Below are positions 23,305 to 35,400 of a DNA stretch of 64,000 nt, in pieces. The DNA lies in NCBI RefSeq assembly GCF_902459465.1, contig NC_047076.1, positions 13,028,146 to 13,092,145 of the forward strand, given 5' to 3'. How positions within the stretch are numbered: the stretch's first letter is position 1; each line of letters begins with the position of its first letter. Both the position numbers and the translations under genes were made by a program. This DNA is from Asterias rubens (lineage: Eukaryota > Echinodermata > Asteroidea > Forcipulatida > Asteriidae). The notes beneath the pieces were generated by a model. The model was given only the letters and a program-made list of their open reading frames with translations. It was not told where the DNA came from and searched no databases.

Positions 23305-23449
23305 CCACACCCACTATGTAAATGAGAACCTTCCTGACAGCTGTCCGTAATGCTGATTGGCTACCGTTTATGATGTCTTTGTCCATGTACAGTTGGCCAC
23401 ACCCACTATGTAAATGAGTACCTTGTTCTTAATGGTGATTGGCTACCGA
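23305..23449. repeat. Imperfect tandem repeat overlapping the ceramide synthase stop codon
   Basis: CCACACCCACTATGTAAATG occurs at 23305 and 23397. The pair TAATGCTGATTGGCTACCG / TAATGGTGATTGGCTACCG lies at about 23348 and 23430. The second copy encodes, on the - strand, the last residues of the ceramide synthase (VANHH and stop). Confidence 0.7.
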
Positions 23450-26400
23450 GTTAGATGAATTGGTCTTGGAGTGATTGTTTGTGCCATTAGCTTCCTCTGA
23501 GCTTCCAATGTCTGTGTTTTCTGCCACGTCACTGCGTGCATCTTTATCAAGTTTCTTCAAGGAATATAAAAAAAGACAGGACAAAGTTTACTTCGAATTT
23601 ATAACAATATCACTTTTCTAAATTAATTTGTGCCTTCTTTAAGAAAAGCACCCGATGATAACTGTTTAAGAAATCCTGGAGTGGATTTGACAAATCTCGA
23701 GTTAGGACGAGTAACTCATCCTAACTAAGACCTTAAGTTTTAATATCGCCTAGGAATAGTCTTAAAATCACATAGATATCAGAATAGTCCGATTTTCTTT
23801 GTGAAATCAGCCGCTGGGCTCAGCCGCTGAACGGCCGATTTTGTGTTTACTGTCATGACTGTGTGATTTCCATTTCAATTTGTGCTGCTAACTGTAAGCA
23901 CATGAAAAAGCTGTGCTCACCCTATGGCGCTGACGTTATGGAAATTAATAACATAACAATACAAATCCACGGTGAGCGCGCAAGCTAACTTTCTTGCTTA
24001 CCTGTGAAATACACTTACACTTGGGCAAATTTCTGCTATAGTTAGCACAAAATATGCTTACCGTTACGCAGCGCTATGAATCTGGTACCCAGACTCTTCT
24101 TTAAACTCAGTTTACTTCATCAACAGGTTACATTTCTATCACTCTAAATTTCACCAGTCGATTTCAGTAATAGACTTCTTGCATCAAGTGCAACGCTGCT
24201 TGAAAATTTGAAAATCACTGCTAGTTGAGGAACATTTACTTAACAGAACAACTAAATACCTTTTATTATTTTTCCTGGGCAACCGTAGCGCTCCAAGGCT
24301 TTTTCATACACAATATCAACCTCTACCCTACAGGTAACCCATTTATACCCCTGTGCGAAGAGAAGCAACTGTCGTAAAGTATCTTGCTCAAGGACATAAG
24401 TGTCATAACTTGGATTCGAACTACACCCACCTTTCTTGCCTTGAGTCCACCATACACCATAATGACGATCAGGCTGAACCAGTAGATATGAAGCAGGTAT
24501 AAGACACACAGCAATAAGGAGAAAAAATACTTGGAAGGGTACGCCCCAATGATCTCATCGCTCTCAATAAACACACTGTATATTATCCTGTAACAAAGTA
24601 GAAGAGCATGTTTTAGAGGTAAGATTTGAAACTGTGCAGGGTGGAAGTATACCTAAAAGAGGTTTACAGTTAAGCCAGTTAAAAACACTGTGTAGCTTGG
24701 AAGTCTAAGGAAACATGTTAACAAGGGTGCTTGCTGTGAGCAAGAAACACCAGGGTTAACCCCCACTCTTCCAGCAAAATTAACAATCACTGTGTAGCTT
24801 GGAAGTCTAAGGAAACATGTTAACAAGGGTGCTTGCTGTGAGCAAGAAACACCAGGGTTAACTCCCACTCTTCCAGCAAAATTAACAATCACTGTGTAGC
24901 TTGGAAGTCTAAGGAAACATGTTAACAAGGGTGCTTGCTGTGAGCAAGAAACACCAGGGTTAACCCCCCACTCTTCCAGCAAAATTAACAATCACTGTGT
25001 AGCTTGGAAGTCTAAGGAAACATGTTAACAAGGGTGCTTGCTATGAGCAAGAAACACCAGGGTTAACCCCCACTCTTCCAGCAAAATTAACAATCACTGT
25101 GTAGCTTGGAAGTCTAAGGAAACATGTTAACAAGGGTGCTTGCTATGAGCAAGAAACACCAGGGTTAACCCCTACTCTTCCAGCAAAATTAACAATCACT
25201 GTGTAGCCTGTAACCTGTAAACAAATTTTATATTAAGAATGTCTGAATTGACCAAATAATTTAAACTTACCAATATGGATACACTATAACTCGGGTGAAA
25301 AAGAATACAACAGCGAATGTGACGAAGAAGATATGGGCCAATATGCTGTAGCCCGAGTAGTTCGCAATCTTTGCACCCTGGAAATGGATGAGGGGGGAGG
25401 GAGTTTAGGTTGATGAAAGAGAGATAAAAAGATCAGGTATACGATTGTCAGAAACTACAATCTTTGTATTAATTATGCCAATCGGTAGCTTCTGGATGTC
25501 AGGTGGCGCCAGACATACTACAGACATGTCCATTGTTTACGTAACTCTGAACATACCTTAGAGTTATATATAAGAACTAGAGGGCACATTGATGATGTTG
25601 CTTGCACAAACGTGACGGGAGCGCCAGGAGAGTATGAACCAGGCTTTAGTCACAAAACTCACAGGTAACTGTGACACTGTCTTAATTCACATGGATTTGT
25701 GTACACATTTAGCTTACATATCGTTTCTGGTTAAGGGGATATGCATGTGGGTTTTTACTGCCTGGGTCACGCCCAATTTTCCATTCTAGGTCTGTTTATT
25801 ATTGCTTTTTAGCTTCAGCATTCTTTAAGCCATTCGTTACATAGTTTTCCTATATTCTTGTATTACAGTTTCACTCCTTGTTCATCACTGACGTCATACC
25901 TCTGGCTTGAATAAAACACTGCTGGAGCTTGGAGGCTATTTCCTGACTCTGATGTTTTTTTTCATAGAGTTTGGCTGGCTGTCTAATTTTGGTTAGAAAC
26001 ACCTCAAGGAGGACAGTACACTTCCCTTTAAGAAAATATGTACAGATGACGAAGAAGTAAAGACATGATTCCAAAGTTGATTCTTACCTCAAGAAAGATA
26101 TCGGAGATGTCATGAATGACCATGACAAGGGATCCTATACGAGTGAAGTTACATGTGTAGGAAAACGTTATCAACACCACTGTGGCAATATGGTGCACAA
26201 AATTGGCAGCAAAGTCCTGGAAAATCAAGGAAATAAAGATATTATTATGGGTTTTTTCCAATCAGTTTTAGGGTAATCAAAGACAAATTTATCAGAACAG
26301 GATTTGAACCTGCAACCTGCAGCTGATTTCACAAAACGCTAGGATATATCCTTTCACCAGTTAGGATGAGTGACTAGTCCTAACTTAGGTTTAATCTTAA

Positions 26401-29400
26401 GGTTTACATGTTACAGTGTGAGGCTGGGACTCGTTCCAAGTCCTAAAATTAATCCTAAGTTAGGTTTAGCAGGGAAGAGTTTGGTAACAAGCCGGTTTAG
26501 CAGGAGATTCTAGCAAATTCTTTTGCTTGTACAGCGCCATGAGCGTCGTACCTGACGAACTAGAGCGCTCTATAACAGGCCACTCTTATTATTTATTATT
26601 ATTATAATACAAACCTTGGGATGTCCGATCACATGTATTTGCCTAAACAAGTATCAATAAAGGTTTTTTCAAAATTTAATTGAATTGAAAATGAGAAAAT
26701 GGAATTAGCTGTTGCAAACTGCTGACCAAACAAAAGGAGCAATAGTAATGTTTCTGCTCTCTCGAAAGGCTTTACGAGGAAACCTTTGAGAAAAACACTG
26801 CAAGCAGATTTTTTTCTCAAAGGATAAAAGAAGAAGCCTTTAAGAGAGATTTTAAAACGGTTGAAACGACAAGCCATTATCTATATTTTTAGCTTAAAAT
26901 ATTTAAGTTTTTCCCACCTTCCTTCGGACATCTGTGAAAATGGAGAGCAGCAGAGCTATATAGAAGGCCAGTTCTATCAGATAGTAGTTGAAGAGGGGTG
27001 TGGTGAGCGACTGAAAACAAAGAACAAAAAATATATAATAATTATAACTAATTCTTACCGTATATATAGCGCATTTTACAATAACAGTGCTTTATTTAAA
27101 TACCCTGGTCATTCGGCGAATAACACTCCCTTAATCTTTCTCAGCTCTCTGGGGAGTAGTCCACTGGGCACTGCCGTGGCATTTCAACAGCTTTTTTAAA
27201 CACAATATTAACCTCTACCCTCGCAGGTACCCAGTTATACCCCTGGGTTAAGAGAAGCGAGTATAGTAGAGCAAATTGTTAAAGGCATTGGACACTATTG
27301 GTAATTACTCAAACAAATTATTAGCATAAAACCTTACTTGGTGAAGAGTTGAGCTCAAATTTTTACAGGTTTGTTATTTTATGCAAATATGTTGAGATTC
27401 ACCAAGAGAGAAGACTGGTCTTTGACAATTACCAGTAGTGTCCAGTGTCTTTAAGGACACAAGTGTCAAAAAACGTTTTCCCTACATTTTCCTCATTGAT
27501 TTCACAATGACAAAAATAAGCATTGTCTTCTGGTTACTGAATCTAGTGGTTAGTGCAATTCATTACCATAGACGTTACAGTTACACCAATGTTTGCGCGA
27601 GAGAGATTGGCTGTTGCCAGCTTCGTGTTTATGTACATCCCCTTTTTGCTGAGTTCCCTTGATGGGAAGAACATCCAAACAAACAGACAAACAGACAAAG
27701 ACTTACATGGTATGGGAAGTTGATCCAGCATAGACGGGAGCTCCAGAACCAATCCTCTTGGGGGAGGTGATAAATACCATACAGAAAGACCACCGTATAA
27801 AATGCAAGGCGCCACCTTAAGACAAAAGTAGGAAAAAAGATCATTAGGAAAATATAGCCTCCATAAAATCTTGAAAAGAATCTTAATAAGTCTGTGAGGA
27901 ACTGTTTACCTAAACAGTGTGTCGTATTGACTCCATCCAACTCCTGGGAGAAAACTTGAAAAACACTTGTTGTTAGCCTTCTAGAAAGACTCTGCTCGGG
28001 TCAAACATCAGGTCATTAAAAATGTTTGCATTGGTAAACAGCTAATTCTATAGACGATGTGACCTCTGTTTACATTCAAACCACCCTCTGTAGATAAAGC
28101 ACTTTCCAAGTCATGTTTTGCCGGGCAAAAAGATGCGTCGTCATGGTAATATTGCGTGTAGTTTCTAGCTGGCTGTCAAAACACGTAGGTTTTGCCCGTA
28201 GGTATGCGCGTCAACGTGAATCAAACGGTTTTTCGAGTGACGTCAGAGGTCACATTGTCTATTTCCTAAAACACTAATACATGTACTGCCATACAACAAC
28301 AAAAAAATGAATCAAAAATACACAAATGTTGTGTGAATTTAAATAAAATTTGTGTGAACTTATAACAAGGTTTCAGTGAACTCCTTGAGTGGCAAAGTAA
28401 GATGTCATATTACAAAACACAAAAACAAGGAATTTATAATGAAATTTTGTGTGAATCTTACGAGGTTTCAGTGAACTTCCTGAGTGGTGTCGGGCGATCT
28501 TGGTTCCGTCTCCTTCTGAACCATCTCTCCACTCGTCTCACTGACCAATCCAACTGCTTCCCAAGGCCCTCAAGACGTTTATGGTCGGGGGAACGCGTGA
28601 CGGACAGAAACGCTTTCTCCAAGATGAGGTTAGGCTCTGGTTTGTAGCCGCTTGTTGAGCGGATTCCGATCGCCACGGCGATTGGAGAGAATATCAACCT
28701 GTTAAAATAGACATAAAAAATGAAAATTGATTACGATTGAAAATCCACCACAGTACATGTAGCTGTTGCTGGTTTCGAAATTTTAACCCAAAGACACACA
28801 TAAATAAGGTTTATCGCGAATGGCAAAAATATCAAGAGAGGGCGCTGTTGAACCCACACCATAATAATATGGATTTACAACCACACTTCTCCAGAAAACC
28901 GATCAAGGCGCCTACACAAAATGAAACCATGACCATACAAAGAGATATAGGCCATGCGTGCACACGTCGAGCATGACAACATACACGGCAGTCGTTGAAT
29001 GCCCCTCGGCCTACCCATAACACATTGCCGTTCTGAATCCTAATAACCTTATAGGAGACTTTGGAGACGCTGGTGACAGAATGGTCCATTTGGGTGCTCT
29101 GACTCTGAACATGCACGCACATGCTCAGTATTGCGAGCAAGAGTCCGAGCATGTGCACTACTGGCAAGAACTGTGGCCAAGCGGTTAAGAGCACCGAATT
29201 CAAGCTCTGCTGATTCTGTTCAGCAGAGTGTGGGTTCGAATCCCGGTCGTGACACTTGTGTCCCTGAGCAAGACTCTTAACTACTATTGCTTCTCCCCAC
29301 CCAGGGGTAAGTGGGGACCTGTGAGGGCAGAGATGGTTCTTGTGATTGATTTAGCCGAGTAGCGCATTTGTTGCACGAGGCTGTATACTCCCCAGGGAGC

Positions 29401-32400
29401 TGAGATGGTTTAAGGAGTGAATTAAGGCCCAGTGACCAGGAGTAATAATTTGAAGCGCTTTGAGAAACCCGTTCGGGAGTGACACAGCGCTATATAAACT
29501 CAAATATTATTATTAAAAAGGATCACCCAAAGGTCTCCCATTGCCTTGGTGCCCTGTGCTTTTGCTGTTGTGCCCTGTGCTTTTGCTGTGGTGCCCTGCG
29601 CAAGATTCCTGTACAAATCTACATTCTCCTCAAAGAGATGCCCCTTACCAGAGGCCTGTGAAGTAGTAATGCTGACAATGTTGTATTCATATTCATCATT
29701 TACTATAATTGATTCTGTTCTTTTCATTTTCCAGCAGCATGTTTAGGTAGTGATTAACATTCTACGTGAAAATTGTTTCTGGTAACTGATATACCAACCT
29801 TCACTTCTCATCACCATGATATCAAGTACTGATCAAGTTGTGCAAATAAATTGTATTGACATGATCGATGCACTTGTCATAATTTATTTCGAAATTTCAT
29901 ATTCTTCCCCCGCAATAATGACAAATTTCCATTATTGTGTCCCAAGGATTGTCAAGTGACAATGCATGCCCATTAACAAATACATCAACACATTTGTCCA
30001 TAGACTAATACCGGTCATCATGGTCATAGAATACTCAACTGATGTAATTGTTACAATGAAAAATGGAAACCAGATCTACTCCCAAAACATTTTTGTCTGG
30101 AATGATGTCAATATATTCATCTGGCTCATTCGGTTTTTAATTTCAATGGCAATTTTTCTGCTAACTTGAGATGATGAGTTTATTCAAATAGTAATCATTG
30201 TTTGCTCATTACATGTTGTGTAACCTTTTGTTAATTATCCTTTACATTATGCTCGTTATATTTTCAAAATTAGCTAAAAAATTCAATACTTTTTAATCCG
30301 CTTGCTACATGTTTAAATTCAATTGTTTATTGTTTTTGTCAGATTGTAATGTTTTAACAGACCAAATTGATTTCGCTTTCATTTTTTCACTATCTACTGG
30401 AAACAAGGCTATCGCCCAAGAGCTGTTGATAGTATAAATTATTTTGAGTAATTACCAATAGTGTCCACTGCCTTTAAATTCGATAGTTAATTGTTTTACT
30501 TACATGTACATGTAGCTTGTTATGTTTTCATAGCTATGTTGATTTCACTTTCATTTGTTCACTATCTACTGGAAACAAGGCTACCCTTCAACAGTTTCAG
30601 TTACATACTGTGCCTTGCAGTTTGACTTATCCATGACCTATTTCTCTGAGTTCAAAATCAAAGCAATTGCATGACAGCCCCAGACTGTTGCCAAGGTAAC
30701 CATTTCGGGCCTTTCTGTGCGACTAAAAAAAACACCCAGTATTTGATAAAATTTTGTCAGTATCAAATAAATGTCACTTTGAAAGCACTTACATGTAGCT
30801 GTGTCATATGGAGGTCGACAATGGCCGGGAAATGTTTTATGCAATAAAAAAAAAATCAACTACAAGCGTGACTTTAATCATCTCAACAGTCATTGCTTTC
30901 AAGTACAAGAGCTTCTTCAAGGTTAGGGCCACATATAATTTTCTTACACTGCAACGTTTCTTTGGAACAGTCTTCCTGTGCATATTTGCCAGGCTAGTTC
31001 TTTACAATGTTTTAAGTCTGTTTAAAAAGTTTGTTTGAAGCTGCTTATTTGTAATCTGCTTATTTGTAATTGTATTTTTCTCTCATTGTATATTTTATTG
31101 TTCTCTTTGTGCGCTTACAGCTTTACAGGCTTTTTGCATTAGCGTTTTATAAATGTCTTTACTAATAACGTCTGACACAATAATGCATACAATCTTACAA
31201 TATGCTTACTATCTAGGAGCATAGTGTCTTGACAACAAAATGCGTTGCAGAGGAACATCACGTTTAATGCAAATCTTATTTCTCAACCACAAATGAAATT
31301 TAGAGGCAAAGTATGCTTTAATCCTATACAATGTACTGGTAGATGTATACATATGCCTGGAATTTCAACTTTGAAAGGGCAATGCCACTTTCATTTTGCA
31401 AAGGGCACTTCCGTTGAAAATTCTTTAAGTCAATGGAGAAACTTTTGAAGGGGCACCAAGGCCAAGTAGGTGGAACATATTCAAGAAAACTCTATAAGAA
31501 AACCTGAAAGAAACAGCTGAAATTGGTTGTTACAACCACGGACAATTTGTTCACACCCTGAAAATTGTGCTTGGATTTTCACTATTTTCGGCTGAATCTC
31601 ACAACAGCAAAGCAAACATCTTCATTGGTTGATGATTGATGTTTATGGTTGACAAGAACACTGTCTGCAACTACAAGTAGTTTGTCAATTCTACCAACCC
31701 TGTATAAATACCTTTAAAATGGCGGCTCAGATACAACGTATGCCTTGTATTTGAACAAATTAACATTTGTCACTATTTCCGTTACGAAAATTTGATCTCA
31801 CCTGATCTTTCCTGGTGAAAAAAAAAATATCATAATCCCATATGGCAATTTGACCCTCATTCGGCAGTGGTTTTGAGTTACCATACACTATGAGTCAAAT
31901 ACTATGTAACAATGATGTAGTAAAAGCGGATTCCGTGAAAGCATACACAGCATACAAAAAAAAATACCAGCAGATCGTCCCCTCCCTAATCCTTTTCAAA
32001 GGCTGCATCCTTTTATTTATTGCTTGTTACTTAACTTTTTTTTCTTTACAAAGATAAAGTTTTGGTGCGTTTCGCATTTAACTTATTAATCTTTTAATAT
32101 TTTTTTACTTGGCCTTTTATACACAACTATAGGTAGCTTGTGGACTGACATTATGCAGTCACAGTTCAATGTTTTTAGTACAAGTGCCTAAAATTTAGCA
32201 TAATATTCAATTACCCGCCCCTACAAGTCCAGTAAAAGTACCAAGTGCCAAAGTGAAGGGTTCTTTTTTAAATAGCCCAGCCATTTGTCTGTACAAATAT
32301 TCAGCGGCCATTTTGGAGAGATAAAAAAAGGCCCTCCTCCCTTTTTCCAAAAAGGCAGGATGCTAAACTAGTTTTTTTTTTATTTTTGGCCTTGGGCCCC

Positions 32401-35400
32401 TAACAACATCTCATCACAAGGTCAAGCATTTAAGTCTTACCCACACAATTTGGTGTGAAGTGACATGACACAGTAGAAGAAGAGGAAATAAGAGGACTTT
32501 GGTTACACAACTGCCTGGTCTGTCAGTGACAGGACCAGTACAGTCCCCAACCATAGAGCAAGGAGAATTCAACCAAACACGATGTTGGATTTTGAATGTG
32601 ACTTTTCTAAGTTCCCTTTCAACATGAACAACCAACTGAATGTGACCATTACACATTGGCTGAGTACAAGTCAGGCCTCACCCGATGTTTGTAATGTATT
32701 AATGGTAGAAATCACAACATACCAGTCTACTGGCAAAAAAAAGTAATGTTTACAATAACTGTTTTAAAAGGTTACTAAAAAATTGGTTCCACAGTTTTTA
32801 GTAGAACACATGGCAAATCGAAAAGTGGTGTATCCCAGTCCATTGCAGTTTTTTCTATGATCATTCATTCCTCTGTGCTATGACAAAGTGTTAAGGGCAA
32901 GTACTGACAGTAATTGTAAGACCCCGTTCCCACTGGACCCCGCATTGATCTCCCAATTCGAGAAAAGGGCGATCAAAGAGAAATAAGCTCCAGTGGGAAC
33001 GCGAGGGCGATCAGGATCCGACCGTGCAATTTTGATCCTCCTTGGGAATAGGATTAAAGCGGGATCTGATCGCCCTTGTGGATTAATGGGCGATCAAAAG
33101 TCCAGTGGGAACGCAAAGGGTGATCAGACCCCGCAATTTGCTAGAAAAAAAAAGAACATGTTCTTTTGAACCCACTTCCGTTCCCAAAAAGGGGGATCAA
33201 TGCATGATCATACTCAAGTGGGAACGCGACCGTGATTTCACGCCTGCAACTAATCTTGTTGCGGGATCCCGATCTCGCAATTGTGGATCCACCTAAGCCC
33301 AGATGACAAACACAATGACAAGCTTACAACTTTTTACTTGACACTGACAGTGCACCATGAGCTAAAATCAAAATAAAGCAAAGACAGTAAAGTCCTGCAA
33401 TGACCAGCAGCACTACTGGTTCAGATGTATCAAATTACCCTAAGCCCTAACAACAAGCACTCTGATAAGCTTAGCAACTTTCATAACCTGTAATCGTCAT
33501 TCAGTATTGACTTGATTGTATACATTTACATGTGTTGACCATTAATCAGGAAATAACTGATCAAACACCTTGGTTTAATGATAGTCTCTTAGCTGCTAAT
33601 CCCTTAGCCAAACATAGAGAGTCTAGCATTAGCAAGGTAAAGAAAAAGTACCAGACTCCAATACAAATATTGATATAATTGGTTCAAATAAAAATTTACA
33701 AATGAACAGAAACAATAGGGCCTAGTTTTAAAGACACTGGACACTATTGGTTATTGTCAAAGACCAGTCTTCTCACTTGGTGTATCTCAACTTGTACATA
33801 AAAAAACAAACCATTGAAAATTTAAACTCAATTGGTCGTCGAAGTTGAGAGATAATGGAAGAAAAAACACCCTTGTCACAAAGATGTGTGCTTTCAGATC
33901 CTTGATTTTCGGAATCAAATTTAAAAATTTTAGTGGAAAATTACTTCTTTCTCAACAACAACGTTACTTCAGAGGGAGCCGTTTCTCACAACACCTCTCC
34001 ATTGCTTGTTACCAAGTAAGTTTTTGTTTTGCCTTAACATTTATTTTGAGTACTTACTAATAGTGTCTACTGCCATTAAAGGGAAGGTATAGTTTGGTAA
34101 TTGTCAAAGACCAGTGTCCTCTCTTCGTGTATCCCATCATAAGCATAAAATAACAAGCCTGTGAAAATTTGGGCTCAAATGGTCATCGGAGTTGCGAGAA
34201 AATTATGAAAGAAAAAACACTCATGAAGCCAACACAACCCAATGTTGCCAATACAGCTCAAATGTGAAACTGTTATTCTAATTTGGATCATTTATCTTGT
34301 AACAAATTCTCTGGTCCAATAAAAGTTGAGCTACAAGCCCTGCAGTATAAATGGATCTTTGCCCTAAACTCAATTCTACACATCAGGCGATACTTCACAG
34401 AGGCAGCGGAGGCATCAGAGGCAGTTGCCTCCATGCCCTGTCTGGTCATTGCCTTAGAGCCATTTTACACTTTCGGAACAGAAAAAAAAAAAAAAAAAAA
34501 AATCACAGATTTACAAATAGCTTACAGGGTCTACAGAAGGTAATGGTGAAAGCCTTCTCTTGAAAAATTATTCCTTGAAACGCTTTACTTTTTAAGGAAA
34601 AAATTAAAACAATAATCAATCCTCGATATCGGGAATTACAGATTTATTTTAAACACAATCATGTCATGACACGACGAAACGTGCAGAAACAAGGACGGGT
34701 TTCCCGTTATTTTCTCCCGACTCCGATGACCAATTGAGCCTAAATTTTCACAGGTTTGTTATTTAATATATAAGTTGTGACACACGAATATTGTTTACCA
34801 AAAGTGTCCAATGGCTCTATAATGCCCTTGAAATGCTCTGCAGTAGAAATTTATGATTTCCTTAAAGGGTGCCCTCGATCAAGGAGAAAATGCCTTGGTG
34901 CCCTTGCCCTTTCAAAAACAAAGTATACAGGCCTGAAATGTACATGATTACGTAGGTTTCACTCTTGATCGTTTATGAAATACACAAGTGCTTAAAATGC
35001 AAATTTTCAGCTGAAATTAGCTTAATAATTGCTTTTATGCTTAACCAGCAAAAAGCTCTAAATCCTTAGTATATGAATGTTTAGTGCTACATAAAAGAAG
35101 AGTGGGGACTTCTGAGCAACCCAGTTGTTTATTTATGCAAGCACACAGAAGTGAACGTGATGCATTTCCTGAAATCATAAATCAAGCAGAGAGTCCACAA
35201 AATGTCCATTCATGATTTGATGCCCACAGCATTGTAGATGTTTCAGCTATAATGTCAAAATTTGTGGAAAGCAGTTTATTATATTGTGGTTGCTTCGTGG
35301 AGAGCAGTTAGAGAGCAGAGATCTCTTTGGGCCCGTTTTGGTATAGTTTTGTAAATCTTAAAAACCAATCAAGGGGAGGGCTTGGATAAGCAGACTGCGA

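Larger units (their letters stand above)
15125..23428. other. Intergenic region between the GPCR cluster and the ceramide synthase
   Basis: I see no gene here. All reading frames are short and lack family motifs. The region contains a C/A homopolymer (15450-15481), a tetranucleotide array (16271-16297), several MITE-like elements (18178, 20508, 21647), a 28-base hairpin (19476-19503), G-runs (19021-19033, 19308-19328, 21999-22008) and a stretch just below 23429 that is probably the 3' UTR of the ceramide synthase. The 91-codon + strand frame at 22984-23259 lies antisense in that UTR and is not supported. Confidence 0.6.

Noticed and set aside
24653-24991. 112-codon - strand frame with internal protein repeats
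   Set aside because: It is simply the 102-bp minisatellite read through (102 is divisible by three) and ends where one unit is 103 bp.
29479-29746. Short frames encoding Cys/Ala-rich repeats
   Set aside because: They translate the GCCTTGGTGCCC-type repeat and a SINE tail.
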